A stretch of DNA of 64,000 bases from Aestuariicoccus sp032586235 (GTDB lineage: Bacteria; Pseudomonadota; Alphaproteobacteria; Rhodobacterales; Rhodobacteraceae). The stretch's first letter is position 1. The number at the start of each line of letters is the position of its first letter. The position numbers and the translations under genes were made by a program. Positions 16,860 through 24,022 of this stretch are shown one piece after another. The stretch covers positions 1 through 64,000 of the forward strand of contig NZ_JAWHTD010000003.1 of NCBI RefSeq assembly GCF_032586235.1, in the 5' to 3' direction. The notes under the pieces are model-generated. The model was not told the DNA's origin. It saw nothing but the letters and a program-made list of their open reading frames with translations, and did no database searches.

Positions 16860-16870
16860 CTGCTGTGCAG
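16860..16870. promoter_or_regulatory. CTGC-N3-GCAG site between phaC and phaZ
   Basis: CTGCTGTGCAG (CTGC-TGT-GCAG) fits the TGC-rich PhaR pattern and lies in the 104-bp divergent promoter region, 25 bp from the phaC start. A single short match, so weaker evidence than the two other candidate operators. Confidence 0.4.
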
Positions 16871-16939
16871 AATAACGTCGCTCCGGTCGGGGGGCAAAGC
16901 GACGAATTGGCCCGGTTTGCCCGGGGAAAGGAGTACGCT

Positions 16940-18223
16940 ATGCGTTATATGGCGACATACGACCTGATGGAAACGATGCGGAACACCAACCAATGGCTGG
17001 GGGCGACCGCGCGTACGATGGCCTCTTACCCGGCCTGGTCGATGATTCCCAACCCGGCCTTCCAGTGGATGGCGGCCTGGGGCGAGGTCACGGAACGCAC
17101 GTTCAAACGCATGGTGGTCAAGCCCGACTGGGGCATCCGCACCTTCACCTGCGAAGACGGCAAGGACCATCTGGTCGATATCCAGACCGTTGTCGAAAAG
17201 CCTTTCGGCGATCTTATCCATTTCAACGTCTCCGGCCGTGAAGAGCAGCCACGCAAGATCCTGCTGGTCGCACCGATGTCGGGGCATTACGCGACGCTGC
17301 TGCGTTCGACAGTAAAGTCGCTGCTGGTGAATTGCGAGGTCTACGTTACCGACTGGCACAATGCGCGCGATATTCCGGTCAGCGCAGGCAAGTTCGATAT
17401 CGAGGATTACACGCTCTACCTGATGGATTTCATGCGCCATCTGGGGCCCGACACCAACGTGGTCGCGGTGTGTCAGCCCGCGCCGCTGACGCTGGCCGCG
17501 ACGGCCTATCTGGCCGAGCTCGACCCGGATGCGCAGCCGCGCACCCTGACGCTGATCGGTGGCCCGATCGACCCCGACGCCACGCCGACCGACGTGACCG
17601 ACTTTGGCCGGCGCGTGACCATGGGCCAGCTCGAGGAAACGATGATTCAACGGGTCGGATTCAAGTATCCGGGCGTGGGGCGGATGGTCTATCCGGGGAT
17701 GCTGCAGCTGGCCTCGTTCGTGTCGATGAACGCCGAACGCCATTCCAAGGCCTTCAACGACCAGATCGTCAGCGTCAGCCGGGGCGAGGCGTCGGACCAC
17801 GACGCGCACAACCGGTTCTATGACGAATATCTGGCGGTCATGGACATGCCGGCCGAATTCTACCTTTCGACGGTCGACCGCATCTTCAAGCGGCGCGAGA
17901 TCGCCAAGAACGAATTCGTCGTCGCCGGGCACAAGGTCGACATGGGCAAGATCACCCGCGTCGCCGTGAAATCGGTCGAAGGGGCCGACGACGACATCTC
18001 GGCCCCCGGGCAATGCGTCGCGGCGCTGGGTCTCTGCACCGGTCTGCCAGACGAGATGAAGGCGAGCCACGTTGAACCCGGCGCCGGGCATTACGGCATC
18101 TTCGCCGGCAAGAGCTGGCGCAACAACATCCGCCCGCTGGTGCTCGATTTCATCGACGCCAATGCGCCCGGCCCCAAGCCCGCGGCGGCCAAGCCGAAAC
18201 CGGCCAACACCAACGCGGCCTGA
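16940..18223 (+). CDS. phaZ: intracellular polyhydroxyalkanoate depolymerase
   Basis: 427-aa intracellular depolymerase that breaks granule PHB into monomers or oligomers. Family marks are the N-terminal MRYMATYDLMETMRNTNQWL and AVCQPAPLTLAATAYL, which contains the Cys nucleophile of this class. IGGPIDPDATPTDV, DRIFKRREIAKNEF and the C-terminal HVEPGAGHYGIFAG with the catalytic His follow. The start has GGGGAAAGGAG just upstream. It is transcribed divergently from phaC, allowing opposite or joint control. A C-terminal Pro/Lys/Ala-rich tail of about 18 residues is extra. Confidence 0.9.
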   Translation: MRYMATYDLMETMRNTNQWLGATARTMASYPAWSMIPNPAFQWMAAWGEVTERTFKRMVVKPDWGIRTFTCEDGKDHLVDIQTVVEKPFGDLIHFNVSGREEQPRKILLVAPMSGHYATLLRSTVKSLLVNCEVYVTDWHNARDIPVSAGKFDIEDYTLYLMDFMRHLGPDTNVVAVCQPAPLTLAATAYLAELDPDAQPRTLTLIGGPIDPDATPTDVTDFGRRVTMGQLEETMIQRVGFKYPGVGRMVYPGMLQLASFVSMNAERHSKAFNDQIVSVSRGEASDHDAHNRFYDEYLAVMDMPAEFYLSTVDRIFKRREIAKNEFVVAGHKVDMGKITRVAVKSVEGADDDISAPGQCVAALGLCTGLPDEMKASHVEPGAGHYGIFAGKSWRNNIRPLVLDFIDANAPGPKPAAAKPKPANTNAA

Positions 18224-18230
18224 CTTGTGA

Positions 18231-18252
18231 CGCGCGCCCGACCGGGCGCGCG
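18231..18252. terminator. hairpin between convergent phaZ and Gfo/Idh genes
   Basis: CGCGCGCCC (18231-18239) and GGGCGCGCG (18244-18252) make a 9-bp stem with a four-base loop in the 35-bp gap between the two convergent stops. No T-run, so it probably acts bidirectionally with help, or as an mRNA 3' stabiliser. Confidence 0.55.
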
Positions 18253-18258
18253 CCGCGA

Positions 18259-19227
18259 TCAACCGGCGGCGTCGAGCACCATGTCGATCATGACCTGCGT
18301 GCCGCGCACGAACTCCAGCGGACAGGGATACTCGGCCCCCCCGCGCACCGAGGCGTTGAAGGCCTCGACCTGCCGCACATAGTGGTTGTCGCGCGGAAAG
18401 CGCCAGATGCGGATGCCGTCCTGCGCGTGGCGCAGAACGATCTCGGCCTGATCGTAGACCTGCGCGTTGAACGGCGTGGTCAAGCGCAGCACACCCTCGG
18501 TACCGTGAAAGGTCACCTCCTGGAACGGGGCCATGCGCATCGACACCATGCCGGTATAGTGAAATGACGGGAATCGCGCGGTCACATGCGCGCGGGTGTC
18601 GACGCCATTTTCCCAGTCGATGTCGTGGCTGAGGATCGTCTTCGGCTCTTCTCCGGTCACGAAACGCGCGCCGCCAAAGATATAGACCCCGATGTCGCGC
18701 AGGCCCCCGCCGCCGGTACCGGCCTGGTTGCGGATGTTGTCGGGGTCCTGGTTCATATAGCTGAAATCCGCATCGACGCGCACCAACCGGCCGATCGCCC
18801 CGCCCTGCACCAGCTCGCGCGCCTGCTGCCATTGCGGGTGATGCACGATCATGTAGGCCTCGGCCAACAGAACACCGGTCCGGTCGCGGGTGAGGATCAG
18901 TTCGTCGATTTCCGCGGCGCGCATCGCGATCGGCTTTTCGCAGAGCACATGCTTGCCCGCCTCGGCGGCTTTGGTGGCCCATTCCACATGCAAATGGTTG
19001 GGCAGCGGGATGTAGACCGCGTCGATCCCGGGATCGGCCAGCATCGCCTCATAACTGTCATGCACCCGGCAATCGGGCGCAAAATCCTGGAACCCGGCGG
19101 CCTTTTCCGTGCTTGAGGTCGCCAGCGCCGCCAGCCGCCCGCCCCGCGCCGCATGAATGGCCGGCCCCATATGTTCGCGCGCGAATTTGGCCGCGCCCAG
19201 AATGCCCCAGTTCACCGGTTGTGTCAT
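18259..19227 (-). CDS. Gfo/Idh/MocA family NAD(P)-dependent oxidoreductase
   Basis: 322-aa sugar- or inositol-type dehydrogenase. The N-terminal Rossmann fold begins VNWGILGAAKFAREHMGPAI, then the family signature KHVLCEKPIAMRAAEIDEL with the conserved Lys (in CEKP). The second domain contains GGGLRDIGVYIFGGARFVTG, placing the catalytic Asp-x-x-x-Tyr region. Members oxidise or reduce sugar alcohols, glycosides or xenobiotic dihydrodiols. The substrate cannot be named from sequence alone, and no neighbour points to one. Confidence 0.85.
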   Translation of the reverse strand: MTQPVNWGILGAAKFAREHMGPAIHAARGGRLAALATSSTEKAAGFQDFAPDCRVHDSYEAMLADPGIDAVYIPLPNHLHVEWATKAAEAGKHVLCEKPIAMRAAEIDELILTRDRTGVLLAEAYMIVHHPQWQQARELVQGGAIGRLVRVDADFSYMNQDPDNIRNQAGTGGGGLRDIGVYIFGGARFVTGEEPKTILSHDIDWENGVDTRAHVTARFPSFHYTGMVSMRMAPFQEVTFHGTEGVLRLTTPFNAQVYDQAEIVLRHAQDGIRIWRFPRDNHYVRQVEAFNASVRGGAEYPCPLEFVRGTQVMIDMVLDAAG

Positions 19228-19287
19228 GACGTCGCCTCTCCTGCCTTTTGGCCCTGCGGGCGACCCTAGGCCAGCCGTCCCCGGGAC

Positions 19288-19321
19288 ACAAAAGGAAACG
19301 GGGCCCGCCGCCGGGCCCCGT
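19288..19321 (-). terminator. Rho-independent terminator of rpoH
   Basis: CGGGGCCCG (19299-19307) and CGGGCCCCG (19312-19320) form a 9-bp stem. On the minus strand it is followed by TTTCCTTTTG. It lies about 30 bp after the rpoH stop. Confidence 0.8.
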
Positions 19322-19349
19322 TCGTGGGATGTGCCAGTGCGCCGAGGGA

Positions 19350-20246
19350 TCAGGCGCCGTTCAGCATCCCCTGTTCCTTGGCCAGCTCGCGCATCCGCTT
19401 TTGCAGCTTTTCAAAGGCGCGCACCTCGATCTGGCGGATGCGTTCGCGGCTGACGTCGTACTGGCCAGACAGTTCCTCGAGCGTTACCGCCTGTTCGGCC
19501 AGACGGCGCTGGGTCAGGATGTCCTTTTCGCGGTCGTTGAGCACGTCCATCGCCTGGGTCAGCAGCGCGCGGCGCGCCTCCAGCTCGTCGCGTTCGGCAT
19601 AATCGCCGGCCTGGTCGGCATCTTCGTCCTCCAGCCAGTCCTGCCATTGCATCGTGCCCTCGCCTTCGGACCCGACGGTGGCGTTCAGCGACGCGTCCCC
19701 GCCCGACAGGCGGCGATTCATGCTGATGACTTCCTTTTCGGTCACACCCAGATCGGTGGCGATCTTCTCGACATGCTCGGGGCGCAGATCGCCCTCTTCC
19801 AGCGCGCCGATACGCGACTTGGCCTTGCGCAGGTTGAAGAACAGCTTCTTCTGCGCCGAGGTGGTGCCCAGCTTCACCAGCGACCACGACCGCAGGATAT
19901 ATTCCTGGATCGAGGCGCGGATCCACCACATCGCATAGGTCGCGAGGCGAAAGCCCTTTTCGGGATCGAAGCGCTTGACCGCCTGCATCAGGCCGACGTT
20001 GGCCTCGGAAATCACCTCGGCCTGCGGCAGGCCGTAGCCGCGATAGCCCATGGCGATCTTGGCCGCGAGCCGCAGATGCGAGGTCACCATCTTGTGCGCC
20101 GCCTCGGTGTCCTGCTCTTCGACCCAGCGCTTGGCCAGCATGTATTCTTCTTCCGGCTCCAGCAGCGGGAACTTGCGGATTTCCTGCAAATAACGGCTCA
20201 GTCCCGCCTCGGGAGACGGTGCCGGAAGATTTGCGTAGTTGCTCAT
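19350..20246 (-). CDS. rpoH: RNA polymerase sigma-32 factor RpoH (RpoHI type)
   Basis: 298-aa heat-shock sigma factor. Region 1.2/2 contains LAAKIAMGYRGYGLPQAEVISE and the core-binding box LMQAVKRFDPEKGFRLATYAMWWIR. Region 2.4 is RASIQEYILRSWSLVKLGTTSAQKKL, the QRAxF-like RpoH box. Region 4 is TLEELSGQYDVSRERIRQIEVRAFEKLQ. The pattern follows the RpoHI type of Rhodobacterales, which often have a second RpoHII elsewhere. It directs heat-shock promoters (groESL, dnaK, lon). A 183-bp upstream gap holds its own promoter. Confidence 0.93.
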   Translation of the reverse strand: MSNYANLPAPSPEAGLSRYLQEIRKFPLLEPEEEYMLAKRWVEEQDTEAAHKMVTSHLRLAAKIAMGYRGYGLPQAEVISEANVGLMQAVKRFDPEKGFRLATYAMWWIRASIQEYILRSWSLVKLGTTSAQKKLFFNLRKAKSRIGALEEGDLRPEHVEKIATDLGVTEKEVISMNRRLSGGDASLNATVGSEGEGTMQWQDWLEDEDADQAGDYAERDELEARRALLTQAMDVLNDREKDILTQRRLAEQAVTLEELSGQYDVSRERIRQIEVRAFEKLQKRMRELAKEQGMLNGA

Positions 20247-20428
20247 GTCCCAATCCCTTCGGTGTCAGGGCCCTTCGATGTTACAGGGCTTAACATTCAG
20301 ATAGTGACGCCCCGCGGAGCTTTCAAGCATTGCGGTGTCTAACCGTTACAGAAAAGTTAACGCAAACAGCGGCGGATTTCAGGCCTGTGTCAGCGCGCTC
20401 ACGCGCATGTGCTGTGTATGTCAGCGCC

Positions 20429-21457
20429 TTACCCGCGCAACGCCGCCAGAAGCTGGGCCATATCCTCAGGCAAGGGGGCGGTGAAATGCATCGGCGCGCC
20501 GGTGACGGGATGGTCGAACCCCAGTTCGGCGGCGTGAAGCGCCTGCCGGTCGAAGGCCGCGAGCCGCTCCATCGCCTCGGCGCTCAGCGCCTTGGCCGCC
20601 GGTTTGCGCCGCCCGCCATAGACCGGATCGCCGACCAGCCCGTGCCCGGCATGGGCCATGTGCACCCGGATCTGATGCGTGCGCCCGGTCTCCAGCCGGC
20701 ATTCCATCAGCGCCAGCGTCGGCGGCGAACCGAAGGTCTCGACCAGCCGCGCGCGGGTGATCGCGTGCCGCCCCTGCCCGTCGAAATAAACCGCCTGCCG
20801 CTGGCGGTCGGTCTTGTGCCGCGCCAGGCCCGAAGTGATGCAGATCACATTGCCGGGCTCGATGCTGACCCCGCGCACGCCGCGCAGGCGCGGATCGGCC
20901 GGGTCGGGCACGCCATGGACCAGCGCCAGATACGACCGGATGACGCTGTGCCGCTCGAACTGCGCCGCGAGCCCGTGATGTGCGCGGTCAGACTTGGCCA
21001 CCACCAAAAGCCCGCTGGTGTCCTTGTCGATCCGGTGCACGATGCCGGGCCGCTTGGCCCCGCCGACCCCCGACAGCGCCCCGCCGAAATGGTGCAGCAG
21101 CGCGTTGACCAGCGTCCCCGAAGGCGTGCCGGGCGCCGGATGCACCACCATGCCGGCGGGCTTGTCGACGACCACCAGATCGGCATCCTCGTAGAGGATG
21201 TCGAGCGCGATATCCTCGGGCCCGATGTGGCTTTCGGCGGCGTCCTCGACGGTGATCTCGATCTCGTCCCCCTCGGCCACGCTGACCTTGGGGTTGTCCA
21301 GCACCTCGCCGCCACGGCGAACCGCGCCTTCTGCGATCAGCCGGGCAAGCCGGGTGCGCGACAGCGCCGCCGCCTCTGGCACATCGCGGGCCAAGGCTTT
21401 ATCAAGACGCGATGGCGGATGAGCGCCGATCACGACGCGCCAGAGGGTCGAGGACAT
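20429..21457 (-). CDS. rluD: RluD-family 23S rRNA pseudouridine synthase
   Basis: 342-aa synthase. The N-terminal S4 RNA-binding domain runs from SRLDKALARDVP to KVSVAEGDEIEIT. The catalytic domain has VVDKPAGMVVHPAPG and the active-site HRIDKDTSGLLVVAKS with the essential Asp. RluD makes pseudouridines 1911, 1915 and 1917 in helix 69. The start at 21457 is the ATG that precedes SSTLWRVVIGAHPPSRLDKAL; the longer frame runs into the opposite-strand gene. Its ATG overlaps the divergent neighbour ATG within the sequence CATG. Confidence 0.9.
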   Translation of the reverse strand: MSSTLWRVVIGAHPPSRLDKALARDVPEAAALSRTRLARLIAEGAVRRGGEVLDNPKVSVAEGDEIEITVEDAAESHIGPEDIALDILYEDADLVVVDKPAGMVVHPAPGTPSGTLVNALLHHFGGALSGVGGAKRPGIVHRIDKDTSGLLVVAKSDRAHHGLAAQFERHSVIRSYLALVHGVPDPADPRLRGVRGVSIEPGNVICITSGLARHKTDRQRQAVYFDGQGRHAITRARLVETFGSPPTLALMECRLETGRTHQIRVHMAHAGHGLVGDPVYGGRRKPAAKALSAEAMERLAAFDRQALHAAELGFDHPVTGAPMHFTAPLPEDMAQLLAALRG

Positions 21458-21755
21458 GGATGAAAACTCCGAAGGCCCTGAGCCGGCCAATCTGCGATTC
21501 CTGCGGTTGCTGGTGACGGTCCTGACCGCCACGATGATTGCGGGGGTTCTAGGCATCCTCGCGCTGATTGTCATCCGCTATCAGACAACCCGCACACCCC
21601 TGCCGCCTGTGATCACCCTGCCCGACGGCACCGAGGCGCTGGCCTATACCCAGGCGGCGGAATGGTACGCGGTGGTCACGGCGGATGATCGGATCCTGAT
21701 CTTCGACCGCGCCACCGGACGTCTGCGCCAGACTCTGCAAATCGATTTGGAATAG
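21456..21755 (+). CDS. small single-TM membrane protein (DUF6476-like)
   Basis: 99-aa protein with one N-terminal TM segment (FLRLLVTVLTATMIAGVLGILALIVIRY, about residues 15-42) and a short C-terminal domain that reads ITLPDGTEALAYTQAAEWYAVVTADDRILIFDRATGRLRQTLQI. That pattern recalls the Rhodobacteraceae conserved family DUF6476, whose function is unknown. The start codon shares bases with the rluD start on the other strand. An alternative ATG lies one codon downstream. Function not known. Confidence 0.75.
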   Translation: MDENSEGPEPANLRFLRLLVTVLTATMIAGVLGILALIVIRYQTTRTPLPPVITLPDGTEALAYTQAAEWYAVVTADDRILIFDRATGRLRQTLQIDLE

Positions 21756-21787
21756 ACGCGCGCGGCGGAATTCGACATTCGGGAAGA

Positions 21788-21864
21788 TGGTACCGCCTCC
21801 CCGGCTCGAACGGGGGACCTCTAGATCCACAATCTAGCGCTCTAACCTACTGAGCTAAGGCGGC
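21788..21864 (-). tRNA. tRNA-His(GTG), A73, no G-1, CCA encoded
   Basis: Reading the minus strand gives a full cloverleaf: acceptor GCCGCCT pairing with AGGCGGT, D-arm TAGCTCAGTAGG, anticodon stem-loop CTAGA-TTGTGGA-TCTAG with anticodon GTG (His), and T-arm CCCCG-TTCGAGC-CGGGG. The 3' end is A73 followed by encoded CCA. The base before G1 is T, so there is no templated G-1, and G1 faces U72. This is the arrangement described for many alphaproteobacteria, whose HisRS does not require G-1 and C73. Confidence 0.95.
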
Positions 21865-21920
21865 ACGCCCGGGCGGGATAGCGCCGCCGCGTCTCGATTG
21901 CAAGCCCTTTGGCGCAAAGC

Positions 21921-22400
21921 TCAGAGCTCGGTTTCCCAGGCCTGTTCCACAAGGTCGACCCCGAAACTGCGCACCGGTTTGGACGACACGCAGCGCCAGC
22001 CCGACGCGGCATAGAGCGCGCAGGCCGCCTTGTGGCTTTCATGGGTCCAAAGCGCCATGCGCCTGTATCCCCGCGCTTTCGCCCAGCTCATGCACTCCGA
22101 CAAAAGCCGCTTGCCCAGCCCCTTGCCGCGCGCCTCGGGCACCAGGAAGAAGAGCCGCAGCTTCGCGGTTTCGGCGTCCTGCCGCACGCAGAAGATGCTG
22201 CCAAGCCGCGCGCCGTTTTCCCAGGCGATCCAGCCCCGCTCACAGGCGGGATCGCGGTTTTCCTCGAAATCCGCCAGAATCTCGGCCACCAACACGCCAA
22301 AGCTCTGGTCGAACCCTTCGGCTTGCGCATAGGCGCTGCCGTGCTGATCGGCCAACCAGGCGGCGTCCCCGGGGCCCAGGTCTTTCAATTCAACGCTCAT
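21921..22400 (-). CDS. GNAT-family N-acetyltransferase
   Basis: 159-aa GNAT fold. The acetyl-CoA pyrophosphate-binding segment is FFLVPEARGKGLGKRLLSECM, followed by helix alpha-4 AKARGYRRMALWTHESHKAACALYAASGW. The start at 22400 precedes SVELKDLGPGDAAWLADQHG, a good N-terminus. The longer frame has no ribosome-binding site. GNATs of this size acetylate small amines, antibiotics or protein N-termini; nothing adjacent names the substrate. It lies next to the tRNA-His. Confidence 0.85.
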   Translation of the reverse strand: MSVELKDLGPGDAAWLADQHGSAYAQAEGFDQSFGVLVAEILADFEENRDPACERGWIAWENGARLGSIFCVRQDAETAKLRLFFLVPEARGKGLGKRLLSECMSWAKARGYRRMALWTHESHKAACALYAASGWRCVSSKPVRSFGVDLVEQAWETEL

Positions 22401-22514
22401 AACGCGATTCAAGCACCGAACGCGGGCGCCCGCAAGCGGCCCCACGCTTGCAAAAGCCGCATCCGGCGGCTAGGCCACGGTCATCCCGACGCATCCCAGG
22501 TTTGCGAGGACCCA

Positions 22515-22709
22515 ATGGGCATCAACACCGAAAGCGACATCGAAGCCAATCTTCAGATCGGCCCCACGGACCAGGGCATGGTGCGCCTCTTCATCGCCGC
22601 GGGCGAGATCGAGGTGCCGATGGATTTCTCGCCCGAGGAGGCCGAGGAAATCGCGGAAGAGATCCGCGCCGCCGCCGACGCCGCCCGCAAAGTCAAACCG
22701 CGCCGCTGA
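22515..22709 (+). CDS. 64-aa conserved acidic protein (DUF6324-like)
   Basis: Starts at ATG 22515 with GCGAGGA four to ten bases upstream. Product MGINTESDIEANLQIGP... ends in FSPEEAEEIAEEIRAAADAARKVK, an acidic amphipathic helix. It resembles a short family conserved in Rhodobacteraceae (I associate it with DUF6324) of unknown function. It is too small for any known enzyme; a regulatory or binding role is possible. Confidence 0.75.
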   Translation: MGINTESDIEANLQIGPTDQGMVRLFIAAGEIEVPMDFSPEEAEEIAEEIRAAADAARKVKPRR

Positions 22710-22830
22710 GGCGAGGTGGCCGCGTCATTCCGATCAGACGAATTGGCCTGCCCCTCCCAAAATGTCCCTCGCCGTGGACACGCGAGCATAGCCTTTGACG
22801 AGGGTCGCGGAACAAGGCCGAAGGCCGCCG

Positions 22831-22870
22831 CGACCCGCGCCTGCCCGTCCCCACGGGCTGGCGCGGGTCG
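22831..22870. repeat. large 18-bp-stem hairpin in the 234-bp gap before mmcB
   Basis: CGACCCGCGCCTGCCCGT (22831-22848) and ACGGGCTGGCGCGGGTCG (22853-22870) pair at 17 of 18 positions with a CCCC loop. It lies between a plus-strand gene ending at 22709 and the minus-strand mmcB ending at 22944, so it may be a bidirectional terminator or a REP-like element. The rest of 22710-22943 has no gene that I can support. Confidence 0.65.
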
Positions 22871-22943
22871 GGCTTGTGCCAAGTGTTGGGCGGGTGTCTT
22901 CGCCGTAGCGCAGCGCAAGGACCCCGAGCTCGAAATCCGCACC

Positions 22944-23384
22944 TCAAACAGTTGCGAAATCCGGATCGCGCAGCCCGTGTAGACGCCTTGCCGCATGCGC
23001 CGCGAACCGCCGGATCAGCGCGTTGCGGCGCGCACCGGCCAGTTTGTCTTCCGGGGCCATGCGCAGGATTTCCGCGTCATAGGCATCGGCGATGATCAGC
23101 CCCGTGCCCTCGGGCAGCAGGTCGGTCGGAAACTCCTGATCCACCGCCCAGAAATACCTGTCGCACCAGTCGAGATAGCCTTGCCACTTGGCATCCCCCA
23201 TGAAATCCGCGCGGCTGGATTTGCATTCCACGACCCAGATTTCACCCTTTTGCCCCAGCGCCATGACGTCCACGCGCTTGCCACGTTCGGGCACGAATTC
23301 CTCGATCACCGAAAAGCCGAGGCTGGCCAGATGGCGGCACACGCCGCGGGCCAGAAGCTGGCCGGGTTGGAGGTTGTCTCGCAT
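22944..23384 (-). CDS. mmcB: MmcB family DNA repair protein
   Basis: 146-aa protein with a PD-(D/E)xK-like nuclease core: FVPERGKRVDVMALGQKGEIWVVECKSSRADF supplies the Asp and E-x-K residues (about residues 30-60), then KWQGYLDWCDRYFWAVDQEFP. Caulobacter MmcB (mitomycin C induced) has this architecture and acts in DNA damage repair. Length (about 150) and order match. The C-terminal ARRNALIRRFAAHAARRLH is basic. It is transcribed away from the ncRNA that follows. Confidence 0.82.
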   Translation of the reverse strand: MRDNLQPGQLLARGVCRHLASLGFSVIEEFVPERGKRVDVMALGQKGEIWVVECKSSRADFMGDAKWQGYLDWCDRYFWAVDQEFPTDLLPEGTGLIIADAYDAEILRMAPEDKLAGARRNALIRRFAAHAARRLHGLRDPDFATV

Positions 23385-23491
23385 GGCCGCAATTATGAAC
23401 GAAAAGTGAACAAAAACAAGACTGCCGGAAAGTCGGAAATCGCTGCAAACGCCCCTTGCCGAAGCCCCTGCACCGTATTACCTCTGGCTCA

Positions 23492-23651
23492 GGCGGGTTC
23501 TGCCCTTCTCGTGACATGGTTGCATTCCGGTGGCCTTAAGCAATTCCGAGGGAGCTGGCTCTGTCCGGGCCCTGGTCCGGTTACCTGGCGCCCACCTGTA
23601 TATACAGGTCCTCGGGAATGAGATAACCCCACGGTTGGTGTGGTTCCCGCC
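23492..23651 (+). ncRNA. ssrS: probable 6S RNA (ssrS)
   Basis: A 160-nt stretch with the dumb-bell plan of 6S RNA. It has a closing stem (GGCGGG at 23492-23497 with CCCGCC at 23646-23651) and an inner stem from ATTCCGAGG against CCTCGGGAAT. A terminal arm with CCGGGCCCTGG and the fully self-complementary ACCTGTATATACAGGT follow. Length matches the roughly 160 nt of Rhodobacter 6S RNA. TTGCCG (23456) and TTACCT (23478) are promoter-like on the plus strand. Strand and identity are inferred from structure alone. The minus-strand alternative would start 3 nt after the next gene, which makes plus likelier. Confidence 0.6.
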
Positions 23652-23653
23652 GC

Positions 23654-23887
23654 TTATTCGCTGTCGTCCTCGGCCATGCCGAGGATGGTTATGGCGAATT
23701 GAACAGCGCCGAAGAGGGCGCCGTGAAACACCCACAGCATCGCCGCCGCCACCCAGCCTAAGGGGCTGGTTTGCACCAGATGGCCCAGATGCGCCACGTC
23801 GAGATAGAGCAAGCCCGCGACGAAAAACGCCGCGATGCCGAAGCCCGACAGGCATTGGCGAATGTAGAGGCGAACCAGCTGAGGCAT
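23654..23887 (-). CDS. small two-TM membrane protein (DUF6460-like)
   Basis: 77-aa protein with two TM helices: IRQCLSGFGIAAFFVAGLLYLDV (about residues 9-31) and WVAAAMLWVFHGALFGAVQFAITIL (about 45-69). It ends GMAEDDSE. The pattern is a recurrent short Rhodobacterales membrane protein, similar to DUF6460, of unknown function. It is separated by only a few bases from the probable 6S RNA. Confidence 0.7.
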   Translation of the reverse strand: MPQLVRLYIRQCLSGFGIAAFFVAGLLYLDVAHLGHLVQTSPLGWVAAAMLWVFHGALFGAVQFAITILGMAEDDSE

Positions 23888-23971
23888 GGCGAAAGACCTT
23901 TGCGCGATGTTCGGAAACGTAGCCCCCTGCCGATCCGCTTCAACCCGGTGTCCGTCCTGCGCGCCGCGCGC

Positions 23972-24015
23972 GGAATTTTACAAAAATTCCGGACCGTTTT
24001 CCGTCACGGAAAACG
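23972..24015 (-). terminator. double hairpin terminator region of the SLC13 permease gene
   Basis: CCGTTTTCCG-TCA-CGGAAAACGG (23993-24015) is a 10-bp stem. A second inverted repeat, GGAATTTT-AC-AAAAATTCC (23972-23990), lies beyond it with a T-run on the minus strand. Together they should end transcription about 10-50 bp past the permease stop. Confidence 0.75.
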
Positions 24016-24022
24016 GCGCCCC

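Noticed and set aside
22710..22943. A short gene in the stretch before mmcB
   Set aside because: The frames there have no ribosome-binding site, and a large hairpin dominates the region.
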